Assembly: GCF_030159095.1 (NCBI RefSeq)
Contig: NZ_BRXS01000007.1
Span: 310,001 to 374,000 of the forward strand
Length of the DNA stretch: 64,000 nt
Origin: Roseisolibacter agri
GTDB taxonomy: Bacteria > Gemmatimonadota > Gemmatimonadetes > Gemmatimonadales > Gemmatimonadaceae
Reading direction: 5' to 3'
The notes under the pieces are model-generated. The model ran no database searches. It was not told the DNA's origin and worked only from the letters and a program-made list of their open reading frames with translations. The position numbers and the translations under genes were made by a program. This document shows, piece by piece, positions 50,358 through 60,363 of the stretch. Position 1 is the stretch's first letter. Each line of letters opens with the position of its first letter.

Positions 50358-50969
50358 GTGCGACTCATCCCCCGCGACGAGCAGTTCTTCGACATGTTCG
50401 CGCAGATCGCGCAGCGCATCACGTCCAGCGTGACGCTCCTGCACGAGCTGTTCAGCAATCCCGCGCGCCTGCAGCACTACGAGGCGGCGATCAAGGACGT
50501 GGAGCACGAGGCCGACGTGCTCGTGCAGCAGGTCAACACGCGCATCGACACGAGCTTCGTCACGCCGCTCGACCGCGAGGACATCCACCGCCTCGCCACG
50601 CGCCTCGACAACGTCGTCGACCTGATCGACGGGACCGCGCGCCGCGCGCGCATGTTCCGCATCACCGAGACGCGCCCGGCGGCCCTCAAGCTGACCGAGG
50701 TCCTCGTGCGCGCCGGCAAGACGATCGAGGAGCAGGTCCGCGACATCAAGAAGCCCAAGGCGGTCGTCGAGTGCGGGCGCCGAATCAAGCAGCTCGAGGA
50801 GGAGGGCGACGCGCTGTACCACGCCGCCGTCGGCGAGCTGTTCGACGGCACGCCCGACGCGCTGGACGTCATCAAGTGGAAGGAGCTCTTCGACAAGCTC
50901 GAGGAAGCGCTGGACGAGTGCGAGGACGTCTCCAACGTCCTCGAGAGCATCGCGCTCAAGAACTCCTGA
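50358..50969 (+). CDS. DUF47/PhoU-like phosphate transport regulator
   Basis: A 203-aa helical protein of the DUF47 family, a distant PhoU relative usually encoded with a Pit transporter and thought to control it. Phrases seen: FDMFAQIAQRITSSVTLLHE, IKDVEHEADVLVQQV and ECGRRIKQLEEEGDALYH, i.e. two similar three-helix bundles with E/D-rich metal-binding spots. The GTG start at 50358 is followed by the Pit gene after 28 nt. The pairing strongly supports the role. Confidence 0.9.
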   Translation: MRLIPRDEQFFDMFAQIAQRITSSVTLLHELFSNPARLQHYEAAIKDVEHEADVLVQQVNTRIDTSFVTPLDREDIHRLATRLDNVVDLIDGTARRARMFRITETRPAALKLTEVLVRAGKTIEEQVRDIKKPKAVVECGRRIKQLEEEGDALYHAAVGELFDGTPDALDVIKWKELFDKLEEALDECEDVSNVLESIALKNS

Positions 50970-50997
50970 GTCGCCAGGCGCCCGCGCCCTCTCCTCC

Positions 50998-52044
50998 GTG
51001 CTCACCTACATCCTGGCGATCGTCGCGGTCGCCTTCCTGTTCGACTTCATCAACGGGTTCCACGACTCGGCGAACTCCATCGCCACCATCGTGGGCACCC
51101 GCGTCCTCAGCCCGTTCGCGGCGGTGGTCTGGGCGGCGGTGTTCAACTTCGCCGCCCTCTTCGTGGTCAAGACGGCCGTCGCCAAGGCCGTCGCCACGGG
51201 CTTCGTCGATCCCGCGATCGTCAACCCGAACCTGATGTTCGCGGCGCTGCTGGGCGCGATCATCTGGAACCTGCTCACCTGGTACTTCGGCATCCCGTCC
51301 AGCTCCTCGCACGCCCTCATCGGCGGGCTGGCGGGCGCCGGGCTGGCGAAGGCAGGGCTCGCGGGGATCACGTTCGGTCGCAAGTGGATCGAGACGCTCT
51401 CCGCCATCGCGCTCTCGCCGATGCTCGGCGCCCTGATGGGCTTCCTCATCATGGTGGCCGTCTTCAACCTCTTCCGCCGCGCCACGCCGCACCGCGTGGA
51501 CAAGGTGTTCCGCCCCGGCCAGCTGCTCAGCTCCGCGCTGCTCTCGCTGGCGCACGGCGGCAACGACGCGCAGAAGACGATGGGCATCATCGTCGGCCTG
51601 CTCGCCTCGACGCAGGCGCAGGCGGTCTTCCAGGGCCAGTCCGGCTGGAAGGCGTTCTTCTACGTCCCGAACGCGGGCGTCGTCCCGCCGCTCTGGGTCG
51701 AGGTCATGGCCTACCTCGCGATCTCCCTCGGCACGCTCTTCGGTGGCTGGCGCATCGTGCACACGATGGGCTCGCGCATCACGCGCCTGCGGCCGGTCGG
51801 CGGCTTCGCGGCGGAGACGGGCGGGGCGCTCATTATCCTGATCGCGTCGAAGTTCGGCATCCCGGTCAGCACGACGCACACGATCACCGGCTCGATCGTC
51901 GGCGTCGGCGCCACCAACCGCCTCTCGGCGGTGCGGTGGGGGCTCGCCGGCCGCATCGTCTGGGCATGGATCCTCACGATTCCGGCGGCGGCGATCATGG
52001 CGGCGCTCTCGTTCTGGCTGCTGAACACGCTCATCCCGATGTGA
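50998..52044 (+). CDS. pit: inorganic phosphate transporter, Pit family
   Basis: Low-affinity, ion-coupled uptake of phosphate (often as metal-phosphate) through the inner membrane. The 348-aa protein has about nine to ten TM segments and duplicate Pit signatures: DFINGFHDSANSIATIVGTR near the start and HGGNDAQKTMGIIVG in the second half, plus IPSSSSHALIGG and VSTTHTITGSIVG. GTG start 50998. It pairs with the DUF47 gene, and ppk1 follows in the same direction. Confidence 0.95.
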   Translation: MLTYILAIVAVAFLFDFINGFHDSANSIATIVGTRVLSPFAAVVWAAVFNFAALFVVKTAVAKAVATGFVDPAIVNPNLMFAALLGAIIWNLLTWYFGIPSSSSHALIGGLAGAGLAKAGLAGITFGRKWIETLSAIALSPMLGALMGFLIMVAVFNLFRRATPHRVDKVFRPGQLLSSALLSLAHGGNDAQKTMGIIVGLLASTQAQAVFQGQSGWKAFFYVPNAGVVPPLWVEVMAYLAISLGTLFGGWRIVHTMGSRITRLRPVGGFAAETGGALIILIASKFGIPVSTTHTITGSIVGVGATNRLSAVRWGLAGRIVWAWILTIPAAAIMAALSFWLLNTLIPM

Positions 52045-52185
52045 TCGCGAGGTGACGGCGGCGCGGCGCCGATCGTGCTCTGGACGACCCGCCGCCCGCG
52101 TCGTACCGTCTCGAGACGCCCTGACGTCCGCGCCCATGGGCTGCCATGGCGCGGACGTCGTCGCTTCCAGGCCCGCCGAGCTCCC

Positions 52186-54369
52186 GTGCCGATCCGCCTG
52201 CCGCCGTCCGCCCTGTTCATCAACCGCGAGCTGTCCTGGCTCGAGTTCAACGCGCGCGTGCTGCACGAGGCGCTGGACGCGCGCGTGCCGCTGCTGGAGC
52301 GGCTGAAGTTCCTGTCGATCTTCAGCACGAACCTGGACGAGTTCTACATGGTCCGGGTGGCGGGGCTGCGCCGCAAGGCGGCGCTGGGGGCGGTGCAGTA
52401 CCCGCCCGACGGCCTGACGCCGACGGACCAGCTGAGCGCGATCCAGATGCGCGTGCGCGAGCTGCTGGGGCTGCGCGACCGCTGCCTGCACGAGGAGCTG
52501 CTGCCGCTGCTGGCGGCGCACGACATCCGCCTGGTGCGCATGTCGGAGCTGACGCCGGCCGAGTGGATGCGGGTGGACGAGTTCTTCGAGTCGCAGGTGT
52601 TCCCGATCCTCACGCCGCTGGCGGTCGATCCGGGCCACCCGTTCCCGTACATCTCGAACCTGTCGCTGTCGCTGGCGGTCGAGCTGCGCGACCCCGAGCG
52701 CGGCGAGGAGCACTTCGCGCGCGTGAAGGTGCCGCGCCTGCTCTCGCGCTGGGTGCCCACGGGCACGCCCAACCACTTCGTCCCGCTGGAGGAGGTCATC
52801 GGCGCGAACCTCGCCGCGCTCTTCCCGGGGATGGAGGTGCTGCGCTGGTTCGCGTTCCGCATCACGCGCTACAGCGACCTCGATCTCGGGCAGATCGACC
52901 AGGTGGAGGACCTGCTCGACACGGTGGAGCAGCAGGTCTTCCGCCGCCGCTTCGGCGAGGTGGTGCGCCTCGAGGTGCAGGAGGGGATGCCGGTCGCGCT
53001 GCGCCAGCTGCTGCTGGAGGAGCTGAACGACGCGGAGACGCAGAGCGTCAGCGCGCTGACCGAGGACGAGGTGCACGAGAGCGGCCGCCTGCTGGAGCTG
53101 GGCGACCTGATGGCGCTGACGCAGCTCGACTTCCCGCAGCTCAAGGACCCGCCGCACACGCCGGTGGTGCCGGGCGTGCTCCGCGAGACGGGGCCTGGCG
53201 GCGCGGCGCGCTCGATCTTCGACGTGATCCGCGAGCGCGACCTGCTGGTGCACCACCCCTTCCACTCGTTCGACGCGACCGTCGAGCGGTTCCTGAAGGA
53301 GGCGGCGGAGGACGAGCACGTCCTCGCGATCAAGCTCACGCTCTACCGCACGTCTGGCGACACGGACATCGTGAGCGCGCTGGCCGACGCCGCGCAGGCG
53401 GGGAAGCAGGTCGCCGTGCTGGTGGAGCTGCAGGCGCGCTTCGACGAGGTGAACAACATCAACTGGGCGCGCACGCTGGAGCGCTACGGCGTGCACGTGG
53501 CCTACGGGCTGCCCGGCCTCAAGACGCACTGCAAGACGGTGCTGGTGGTGCGCCGCGACCCGGACGGCGTGATCCGCCGCTACTGCCACCTGGGCACCGG
53601 CAACTACAACTCGAAGACGGCGCGGCTCTACACGGACGTCGGGCTGTTCTCCGCCAGCCCGTCCATCGGCGCCGACCTCTCGGACCTGTTCAACACGCTC
53701 ACGGGCTTCTCGCGGCAGCGGCTGTACCGCAAGCTGCTGGTCGCGCCCGCGAACATGCGCGAGCGGCTGCTGGGGCTCATCGCGCGCGAGACGGCGCACG
53801 CGCGCGCGGGCCGGCCGGCGCGCATGATCGCCAAGATGAATGCGCTCGTGGATCCCGAGACGATCGCCGCGCTCTACGAGGCGTCGCAGGCGGGCGTGGA
53901 CATCGACCTGATCGTGCGCGGCATCTGCTGCCTGCGCCCCGGCGTCGAGGGCGTGAGCGACCGCATCCGCGTGCTCTCGATCGTGGGGCGCTTCCTGGAG
54001 CACTCGCGCATCTTCTACTTCCGCAACGACGGGCAGGCCGAGTACTACATCGGCTCCGCGGACTGGATGCCGCGCAACTTCGACCGGCGCGTGGAGTCCA
54101 TCGCGCCCGTCGAGGACCCGTCGCTCCACTCCGCGCTCGGCTCGCTGCTCGACACCTGCCTGCGCGACAACCGGCAGGCGTGGGAGCTGCACGCGGACGG
54201 GACGTACCGGCAGCGGCGTCCGGAGCCGGACGGGCCGGAGTGGTCGACGCACCGCATCCTGCAGCGCGATCCGTGGGGGCAGGTGGCCGACGCGATGCCC
54301 GACGCGCCGCCACCGGAGCGCCGTGACGGCGCGCGCGTCCGACCGGAGGGCGTCACGACGGGCGACTGA
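52186..54369 (+). CDS. ppk1: polyphosphate kinase 1
   Basis: Reversibly makes polyphosphate from ATP. The 727-aa protein starts at GTG 52186 with FINRELSWLEFNARVLHEA, and the N, head and two PLD-like C domains follow. The phosphorylated His is in GLKTHCKTVLVVRR; the second catalytic His is probably in LEHSRIFYF. LGTGNYNSKTARLYTD and SADWMPRNFDRRVE are standard C-domain landmarks. Length is normal (about 690-740). It faces a Ppx/GppA gene that ends 21 nt away, forming a make/break polyphosphate pair. Confidence 0.97.
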   Translation: MPIRLPPSALFINRELSWLEFNARVLHEALDARVPLLERLKFLSIFSTNLDEFYMVRVAGLRRKAALGAVQYPPDGLTPTDQLSAIQMRVRELLGLRDRCLHEELLPLLAAHDIRLVRMSELTPAEWMRVDEFFESQVFPILTPLAVDPGHPFPYISNLSLSLAVELRDPERGEEHFARVKVPRLLSRWVPTGTPNHFVPLEEVIGANLAALFPGMEVLRWFAFRITRYSDLDLGQIDQVEDLLDTVEQQVFRRRFGEVVRLEVQEGMPVALRQLLLEELNDAETQSVSALTEDEVHESGRLLELGDLMALTQLDFPQLKDPPHTPVVPGVLRETGPGGAARSIFDVIRERDLLVHHPFHSFDATVERFLKEAAEDEHVLAIKLTLYRTSGDTDIVSALADAAQAGKQVAVLVELQARFDEVNNINWARTLERYGVHVAYGLPGLKTHCKTVLVVRRDPDGVIRRYCHLGTGNYNSKTARLYTDVGLFSASPSIGADLSDLFNTLTGFSRQRLYRKLLVAPANMRERLLGLIARETAHARAGRPARMIAKMNALVDPETIAALYEASQAGVDIDLIVRGICCLRPGVEGVSDRIRVLSIVGRFLEHSRIFYFRNDGQAEYYIGSADWMPRNFDRRVESIAPVEDPSLHSALGSLLDTCLRDNRQAWELHADGTYRQRRPEPDGPEWSTHRILQRDPWGQVADAMPDAPPPERRDGARVRPEGVTTGD

Positions 54370-54389
54370 GGGCGACCGGGGGCGCGCCG

Positions 54390-56099
54390 CTACTCGCCCT
54401 CGCCGTCGCCGCCCGGCAGCACGGTCGCGCCGTCGGGCGCGACCAGCTCGACCGGCGCGCCGAGGACTTCGGCGAGCAGCTCCGCCTTGCGGCTGGCGCC
54501 CCACAGCTCCAGCCGCAGCGCGCCGGCGCCGGCCACCGGGACCGGCGACAGCCGCAGCGTGCCCTGCGCCCAGCGCGCGTCCACGTGGTGCACGGCGCTC
54601 GCGTGCCCGCGATCGAGGCCATCGGCGACGCGCAGCACGGCCGACAGGCGCACGATGCGCTCGCGCAGCGCGCGATCGAGCTTGCCGAAGTTCTCGTGCT
54701 TCTTCTTCGGCTCGGGCCCCCGGTGGTAGCGCGCGACGTTCGCCACCGCCACCTGCTCCAGCGGCGTCATGCCCAGCAGGTCCGCGTGCAGGATCAGGTG
54801 GTACGAGTGCTTGTGGTGCTTCTCGTGGCTGATGTGGTAGCCCACGTCGTGCAGCAGCGCCGCGTCGGCGAGCACCTCGCGGTCGCCCGGCTGCGCGCCG
54901 ATGCGCGATCCCAGCTGGTCGAACAGCTGCAGCGCGAGGCGGCGCACCTGGTCGGCGTGCGGCTGCTCGTAGTGGCAGCGCTCCGCGAACGCGCGCACCG
55001 AGCGCTCGCGCGCCTCGCCCGGATCGGCGATGGTGGGCGCGACGGCGGCCGCCTCCAGCAGCAGCCCCTCGCGGATGCCGTAGCCCGACACGTGCAGCTC
55101 GCGCGCCTCGAACACCGACATCACCTCGGCCGCCACGGCGAGGCCGGCGACGATGATGTCCGCGCGCGCCGGGTTGAGGCCGGGCACCGCCGCGCGCTCC
55201 TCGAGCGTGAGCGTCGCCAGCGCGTCGAGCGTGCGCGTGAGCTCCGCGCGCGACGCGACGGTGCCGTGGCGCGTGCGTGCGCCGGAGAGGCCCCCCCGCG
55301 CGTGCAGCAGCCCCGCGAGGTTGGTGAAGGTGCCGCCGGAGCCGATCACGCGCGCGCCGCGCCACTCCTTCACGGGCAGGCGGTCGCGCACCGCCCAGCG
55401 CACCGCGCGGCGCAGCTGGCGCAGCGCCTCCTCGGCGCGCGCGCCGCCGCGCGGCAGGTCGGCGAGGAACTGCTCGGTCGTGCGCACCGCGCCGAACGGG
55501 AACGACTCCAGGCGGTCGAGCAGGCCGTCGGCCGCGAGCACCAGCTCCAGGGAGCCGCCGCCGATGTCCATCACCACCGTGCGGCCGACGCCGAGCTCGA
55601 AGTGCGCGAGCGCGCTGCGGAAGGAGAGTCGCGCCTCCTCCTCGCCGGTGAGCAGCCGCACGCGCAGCCCCGTCTCCTCGCGCACCCGCTCCAGGAAGGC
55701 GCCACCGTTGTCGGCGTCGCGCACGGCGCTCGTCGCCACGGCCTCGATGCGGTCCGCGCCCATCTGCCGCGCGAGCATGGCCATGCGCGACAGGGCGGAG
55801 AGCGCGAGCTCCATCGAGTCGTCCGCCAGCGTCCCGGTGGCGTCGACGCCCTTGCCGAGTCGCGGCATCGCCTTCATCTCGTCGACGACCTGGATCGCGC
55901 CGTCGGGCGAGACGTCGGCGACGATCTGCCGGATCGAGTTGGAGCCGATGTCGATCGCGGCGATGCGCAGCGCGTCGTCCGCGACGGGCCGGCCCGCGGG
56001 TCCGCGCCGTGGGCGCGCGAGACGCGGCTGGTAGGTGGCCGTGGCGTCGCTGGCGCCGGCGCCGTCACCCTCCAGGTCGGGCGGCAGGCGGTCGTTCAT
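54390..56099 (-). CDS. ppx: exopolyphosphatase/pppGpp phosphatase (Ppx/GppA)
   Basis: Releases phosphate from polyphosphate ends or converts pppGpp to ppGpp. The 569-aa protein has actin-like ASKHA phosphate loops: RIAAIDIGSNSIRQIVADV near 45-63, VMDIGGGSLELVL and GSGGTFTNLAGLLHA. The C-terminal half carries an HD-type domain (LLHDVGYHISHEKHHKH). It begins with a ~40-residue low-complexity N-terminus. It lies convergent to ppk1, so the two may set polyphosphate levels. The phoU gene starts 34 nt beyond its stop on the same strand. Which of Ppx or GppA it is cannot be settled from sequence. Confidence 0.88.
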   Translation of the reverse strand: MNDRLPPDLEGDGAGASDATATYQPRLARPRRGPAGRPVADDALRIAAIDIGSNSIRQIVADVSPDGAIQVVDEMKAMPRLGKGVDATGTLADDSMELALSALSRMAMLARQMGADRIEAVATSAVRDADNGGAFLERVREETGLRVRLLTGEEEARLSFRSALAHFELGVGRTVVMDIGGGSLELVLAADGLLDRLESFPFGAVRTTEQFLADLPRGGARAEEALRQLRRAVRWAVRDRLPVKEWRGARVIGSGGTFTNLAGLLHARGGLSGARTRHGTVASRAELTRTLDALATLTLEERAAVPGLNPARADIIVAGLAVAAEVMSVFEARELHVSGYGIREGLLLEAAAVAPTIADPGEARERSVRAFAERCHYEQPHADQVRRLALQLFDQLGSRIGAQPGDREVLADAALLHDVGYHISHEKHHKHSYHLILHADLLGMTPLEQVAVANVARYHRGPEPKKKHENFGKLDRALRERIVRLSAVLRVADGLDRGHASAVHHVDARWAQGTLRLSPVPVAGAGALRLELWGASRKAELLAEVLGAPVELVAPDGATVLPGGDGEGE

Positions 56100-56132
56100 C
56101 GCCCGCCGCCCGGGAAGCGGTACGCGAGACGG

Positions 56133-56855
56133 TCAGCGGGGCTCTCGGGGAGGACGGGGGTCGCCGGCATGCTCCAGATTGTGCTTGATCGTCTTCCCCT
56201 CCGCCAGATAGACCGCGTCCTCGCCGATGTTGGTCGCGAGGTCGGCCACGCGCTCCAGGTTGCGGCTCACCAGCAGGTACTCGAGCGACGCGTTGATGGT
56301 GCGCGGGTCGGCCATCATGTGCGTGAGCAGGATGCGGAACACCGAGTCGTGCAGCGCGTCCACCTGGTCGTCGGCGCGGCACACCTCGCGGCCCAGCACG
56401 CCGTCGGCCCGGACGAACGCGTCGAGCGCGTCGCTGAGCATCTTGCGCGCCCGCCGCGCCATGTCCTCCAGCGCCGGCGCGGGGCCGGGTGGGGCGGCGA
56501 GCTTCGACAGCCGGATCGCCGACTGCGCGATGTTCACCGCGTGGTCCCCCACGCGTTCGAGGTCGCTCGACACCTTGATCGCGCTGATGATGAAGCGCAG
56601 GTCGCGCGCCATCGGCTGCTGCAGCGCCAGGAGCTCGACGGCCAGCGCCTCGACCTGGATCTCGAGCGCGTCGACGTCGCGGTCGCCGGCGAGCACGCGC
56701 TCCGCCTTCGCCATGTCGTGCGCGAGCAGCGCCTCGACGGCGGTCTCGACGAGCGCCTCGGCGCGCTCCGACATGTCGAGCAGCCGCGCCTTGAGCGCGC
56801 CGAGCTGGTCGTGGAAGTGGCGGAAGCGGGTGGCCTCCGCGGGCGCGCCGGTCAT
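56133..56855 (-). CDS. phoU: phosphate signalling protein PhoU
   Basis: Helps the Pst transporter repress PhoR signalling when phosphate is ample. The 240-aa protein is a six-helix PhoU with two repeats: [20 protein letters not shown] and [20 protein letters not shown] in the first, [20 protein letters not shown] in the second. The ATG overlaps the second pstB stop by ATGA. It ends the pst operon. The Ppx gene upstream is on the same strand. Confidence 0.95.
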   Translation of the reverse strand: MTGAPAEATRFRHFHDQLGALKARLLDMSERAEALVETAVEALLAHDMAKAERVLAGDRDVDALEIQVEALAVELLALQQPMARDLRFIISAIKVSSDLERVGDHAVNIAQSAIRLSKLAAPPGPAPALEDMARRARKMLSDALDAFVRADGVLGREVCRADDQVDALHDSVFRILLTHMMADPRTINASLEYLLVSRNLERVADLATNIGEDAVYLAEGKTIKHNLEHAGDPRPPREPR

Positions 56856-57643
56856 CCGAACCTCCCCGTGATGTACGCCTCGGTGCGCTCCTCGCGCGGG
56901 CTCGTGAAGAGCTCCTGCGTGGGGCCCGCCTCGACGAGGCGCCCGAGGAAGAAGAACGCGGTCCGGTCGGAGATCCGCGCCGCCTGCTGCATGTTGTGGG
57001 TCACGATGGCGATGGTCAGCTCCCGCCGGAGATCGTACAGGAGCTCCTCGATGTGCTGCGTCGCGATCGGGTCGAGCGACGCCGTGGGCTCGTCGAGCAG
57101 CAGGACCTCGGGCTCGTTCGCGAGCGCGCGGGCGATGCACAGCCGCTGCTGCTGGCCGCCGGACAGGCCGAGCGCGTTGGCACGCAGCCGGTCCTTCACC
57201 TCGTCCCAGAGCGCGGCGCGCCGTAGCGCGTGCTCCACCACGGCGTCGAGCTCCGCCCGCGTGGGCGATCCGTTCAGCCGCGGGCCGTAGGCGACGTTGT
57301 CGTAGATCGACTTCGGGAAGCAGTTCCAGCGCTGGAACACCATCCCGACGCGCTGCCGCAGCGTGACCACGTCGACGCCCGGCGCATGCACGTCCTCGCC
57401 GTCGAGCAGGATGCTGCCGGCGTGCCGCGTGCCGGGCACCAGGTCGTGCATGCGGTTGATGGCGCGCAGGAAGGTGGACTTCCCGCATCCAGAGGGTCCG
57501 ATGAACGCCGTGATCTGCTGCGGCGGCACGGCGACGGTGACCTCGTGCAACGCCTGCTTCTCGCCGTACCAGAACGAGAAGCCCTGCGCCTCGATGCCAC
57601 CCGTGGTCACGCCCGTGGCGACGGCGGCGGGGGCGGCCGTCAT
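56852..57643 (-). CDS. pstB: phosphate ABC transporter ATPase PstB (second copy)
   Basis: Hydrolyses ATP to drive PstCA phosphate import. The 263-aa protein has Walker [21 protein letters not shown]-loop [11 protein letters not shown], signature [19 protein letters not shown], Walker [14 protein letters not shown] and switch His ([11 protein letters not shown]). ATG 57643 overlaps the first pstB stop by ATGA. It differs clearly from the other copy in the N-terminus and Q-loop region, so the two are old paralogues rather than a recent duplication. Confidence 0.95.
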   Translation of the reverse strand: MTAAPAAVATGVTTGGIEAQGFSFWYGEKQALHEVTVAVPPQQITAFIGPSGCGKSTFLRAINRMHDLVPGTRHAGSILLDGEDVHAPGVDVVTLRQRVGMVFQRWNCFPKSIYDNVAYGPRLNGSPTRAELDAVVEHALRRAALWDEVKDRLRANALGLSGGQQQRLCIARALANEPEVLLLDEPTASLDPIATQHIEELLYDLRRELTIAIVTHNMQQAARISDRTAFFFLGRLVEAGPTQELFTSPREERTEAYITGRFG

Positions 57644-58455
57644 CCGAACCTCCCGGTGATGTACGCCTCGGTGCGCGCGTCGGCGGGCGTGGTGAAGAGC
57701 GTGCGCGTCGGTGCCACCTCCACCAGCTCGCCCGCCAGCATGAACGCGGTGCGGTCCGAGACGCGCGCGGCCTGCTGCATGTTGTGCGTCACGATCACCA
57801 CGGTCAGCTCGTGGCGCAGCTCGTACACCAGCTCCTCGATGCGCTGCGTCGAGATCGGGTCGAGCGACGCGGTCGGCTCGTCGAGCAGCAGCACCTGCGG
57901 GCCGTTGGCCAGCGCGCGCGCGATGCACAGGCGCTGCTGCTGCCCGCCCGACAGCCCGAGGGCGCTCGTGCGCAGGCGGTCCTTCACCTCGTCCCACAGC
58001 GCCGCGCGGCGCAGCGCCGCCTCGACGATCGTGTCCGCCTCGCCGCGCGACGGCTTCGACTGCCCGTGCCCGCGCAGGCCGGCCAGCACGTTGTCGCGGA
58101 TCGACATCGTCGGGAAGGGCGTCGGGCGCTGCAGCACCATGCCCATGTGCCGGCGCACGGCGTTCGCGTCGATGCCGCCGCGATAGATGTCCTGCCCGTC
58201 GAGCGTGACGCTCCCCTGCACGAACGAGCCGGGCACGGTGTCGTGCATCCGGTTCAGGCAGCGCAGCAGCGTCGACTTGCCGCAGCCCGACGGCCCGATG
58301 ATCGCCGTCACCTGCCGGTCGAGGAAGCCCAGCGAGACGCCGTGCAGCACGCGCGCCTTGCCGAAGCCCGCGCGCAGGTCGGCGGTGGCCAGTCGCGCCG
58401 GCGCGTCCTCGTCGGCCGGCGCGGGCAGCAGCGCGGCAGTGGGGAGGTGCCTCAC
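57640..58455 (-). CDS. pstB: phosphate ABC transporter ATPase PstB (first copy)
   Basis: A 271-aa ABC ATPase paralogous to the next gene. It has Walker [20 protein letters not shown], the Q-loop segment [20 protein letters not shown], signature [19 protein letters not shown] and Walker [14 protein letters not shown]. The GTG start at 58455 follows pstA by 4 nt. Its N-terminus (about 1-25) is Ala/Pro-rich and unlike the other copy. Both copies end in the same EAYITGRFG tail. Two pstB in one operon could give a heterodimer or condition-specific ATPases. Confidence 0.95.
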   Translation of the reverse strand: MRHLPTAALLPAPADEDAPARLATADLRAGFGKARVLHGVSLGFLDRQVTAIIGPSGCGKSTLLRCLNRMHDTVPGSFVQGSVTLDGQDIYRGGIDANAVRRHMGMVLQRPTPFPTMSIRDNVLAGLRGHGQSKPSRGEADTIVEAALRRAALWDEVKDRLRTSALGLSGGQQQRLCIARALANGPQVLLLDEPTASLDPISTQRIEELVYELRHELTVVIVTHNMQQAARVSDRTAFMLAGELVEVAPTRTLFTTPADARTEAYITGRFG

Positions 58456-58459
58456 GGGC

Positions 58460-59350
58460 TCACTCGCCGGCGGTGCCGAAGCGCGAGCGCGTGGCGACGC
58501 GGGCCGCCACCGAGATGACCAGGACGATCCCGATGAGGACGAGGGCGCCTGCCCAGGCGTGCGCGTGCCACTCGTCGTAGGGGCTGATGGCATAGGTGAA
58601 GACCTGCAGCGGCAGCGCGGCGATCGGCTGGCCCAGCTCGACCGACCAGAACTGGTTGCCGAACGCGGTGAAGAGGAGGGGGGCCGTCTCGCCGGCGACG
58701 CGCGCCACGGCCACGAGCGCGCCGGTGACGATGCCCGGCAGCGCGGTGCGCAGCACGACGACCAGCGAGGTGCGCCACTGCGGGTAGCCCAGCGCCAGCG
58801 CGGCCTCGCGCAGCGAGTTGGGCACGAGGCGCAGCATCTCCTCGGTGGTGCGGGTGACGATCGGGATCATGATCGCGGCCAACGCGGCGCCGCCCGCGAG
58901 CGCGGAGAAGTGCCCGGCCGGTCGCACGAGGAACTCCCACGCGAAGATGCCGACGACGATCGACGGGAGCCCGTTCAGCACGTCCGACAGGAAGCGCACC
59001 GCCGTCGCCAGCGGCTCGTCGCGCCGCTCGGCCAGGTACATCCCGGCGCCGATGCCGATCGGCAGGCCGATCGCGGCCGCGATGCCGACCACGACCAGCG
59101 TGCCGACGATCGCGTTCGCCATCCCGCCGCCCGCCTCACCCGGCGGCTTGGGCAGCTGCGTGAAGAAGTCGGGCGACAGCGCGGCCGCGCCCTGCTTCAG
59201 CAGGTAGCCCAGGATCAGCACCAGCGGCAGCACGGCCAGCAGCGCGGCCAGGTAGGTGAGCACCACCATCACGCGGCTGCGCGCGCGACGGCCGCGCAGC
59301 GAGCGCGGGCGGCGCACCGTCGGGCGGGCGGGCGACATCGCGGCGCTCAC
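58460..59350 (-). CDS. pstA: phosphate ABC transporter permease PstA
   Basis: Inner-membrane channel subunit. The 296-aa protein has about six TM helices, and the family signature [16 protein letters not shown] plus the EAA-like loop [23 protein letters not shown] 59350 overlaps the pstC stop by GTGA. The first ~30 residues are Arg-rich and cytoplasmic. Confidence 0.95.
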   Translation of the reverse strand: MSAAMSPARPTVRRPRSLRGRRARSRVMVVLTYLAALLAVLPLVLILGYLLKQGAAALSPDFFTQLPKPPGEAGGGMANAIVGTLVVVGIAAAIGLPIGIGAGMYLAERRDEPLATAVRFLSDVLNGLPSIVVGIFAWEFLVRPAGHFSALAGGAALAAIMIPIVTRTTEEMLRLVPNSLREAALALGYPQWRTSLVVVLRTALPGIVTGALVAVARVAGETAPLLFTAFGNQFWSVELGQPIAALPLQVFTYAISPYDEWHAHAWAGALVLIGIVLVISVAARVATRSRFGTAGE

Positions 59351-60363
59351 GCGCGCCCCCGGCGCGACACGCGCCACACCAGGTAGCGGGCGATCGCGTT
59401 CACCACCAGCGTGACGGCGAACAGCACCGCGCCCACGGCCATCAGCGACGAGAGGTGCAGGTCGCCCGTAGCCTCGCTGAACTCGTTGGCGACCAGCGAC
59501 GCCATCGTGTAGCCGGGCGAGAAGAGCGACGACGAGATCTCGTGCCGGTTGCCGATGACCATCGTCACGGCCATCGTCTCGCCGAGCGCGCGCCCGAGGC
59601 CGAGCACGACACCACCGATGATGCCCGAGCGGGCGTACGGCAGCACCGCGTCGCGGATCATCTCCCACCGCGTCGCGCCGAGCGCCAGCGCCGCCTCGCG
59701 CTGGGAGCGCGGCACGGCCAGCAGCACCTCGCGCGCGACCGCGGCGACGTACGGCAGCACCATCACTGCCAGGATCAGCCCCGCCGCCAGCATGCTCGGC
59801 CCGTACGCGGGGCCGGAGAACAGCGGCGTGCTCCCGAGATGCAGCGTGTTCTGGAGGAACGGCATCACGTGCTCGCGCAGTAGCGGGAGCAGCACGAACA
59901 CCGCCCACAGCCCGTACACGACGCTGGGCACGGCGGCCAGCAGGTCGATCAGGAACGCGGCCGGCGTCCGCAGCCAGCGCGGCGCGAACTCGGAGAGGAA
60001 GATCGCCGACCCGAGCGCCAGCGGCGTCGCGAGCGCGATGGCCAGCGCCGACGACACGAGCGTGCCGTAGAGCGCCGGCGCGGCGCCGAACGTGCCGCGC
60101 GTCGCGTCCCACTCGCTCGACGTCAGGAAGGAGAGGCCCGCGGTGCGCAGCGCCGGCCACGCGGCGACGCCGAGCGCGATCGCGATGGCGAGCAGCAGCA
60201 GCGGCACGCACAGCGCCAGGGCAGTGGTGACACCGCGGTAGATCCGGTCGCCGGCCGCCGAGCCCTCGATGCGCACGCTCGCCGCTGCGGGCGGCGTGGC
60301 GCGCGCCCGGGCCGAGGGGTCGAGCCCCCCGGCCAGCGCCGAGCGGGCGACGGCGTCGCTCAC
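59347..60363 (-). CDS. pstC: phosphate ABC transporter permease PstC
   Basis: Second inner-membrane subunit, 338 aa with about six TM helices. It has AAVPSVVYGLWAVFVLLPLL and the EAA-like loop [20 protein letters not shown], followed by GLGRALGETMAVTMVIGN, all typical of PstC. GTG 60363 overlaps the pstS stop by GTGA. The ~40-residue N-terminal extension before the first TM is Ala/Arg-rich. Confidence 0.95.
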   Translation of the reverse strand: MSDAVARSALAGGLDPSARARATPPAAASVRIEGSAAGDRIYRGVTTALALCVPLLLLAIAIALGVAAWPALRTAGLSFLTSSEWDATRGTFGAAPALYGTLVSSALAIALATPLALGSAIFLSEFAPRWLRTPAAFLIDLLAAVPSVVYGLWAVFVLLPLLREHVMPFLQNTLHLGSTPLFSGPAYGPSMLAAGLILAVMVLPYVAAVAREVLLAVPRSQREAALALGATRWEMIRDAVLPYARSGIIGGVVLGLGRALGETMAVTMVIGNRHEISSSLFSPGYTMASLVANEFSEATGDLHLSSLMAVGAVLFAVTLVVNAIARYLVWRVSRRGRA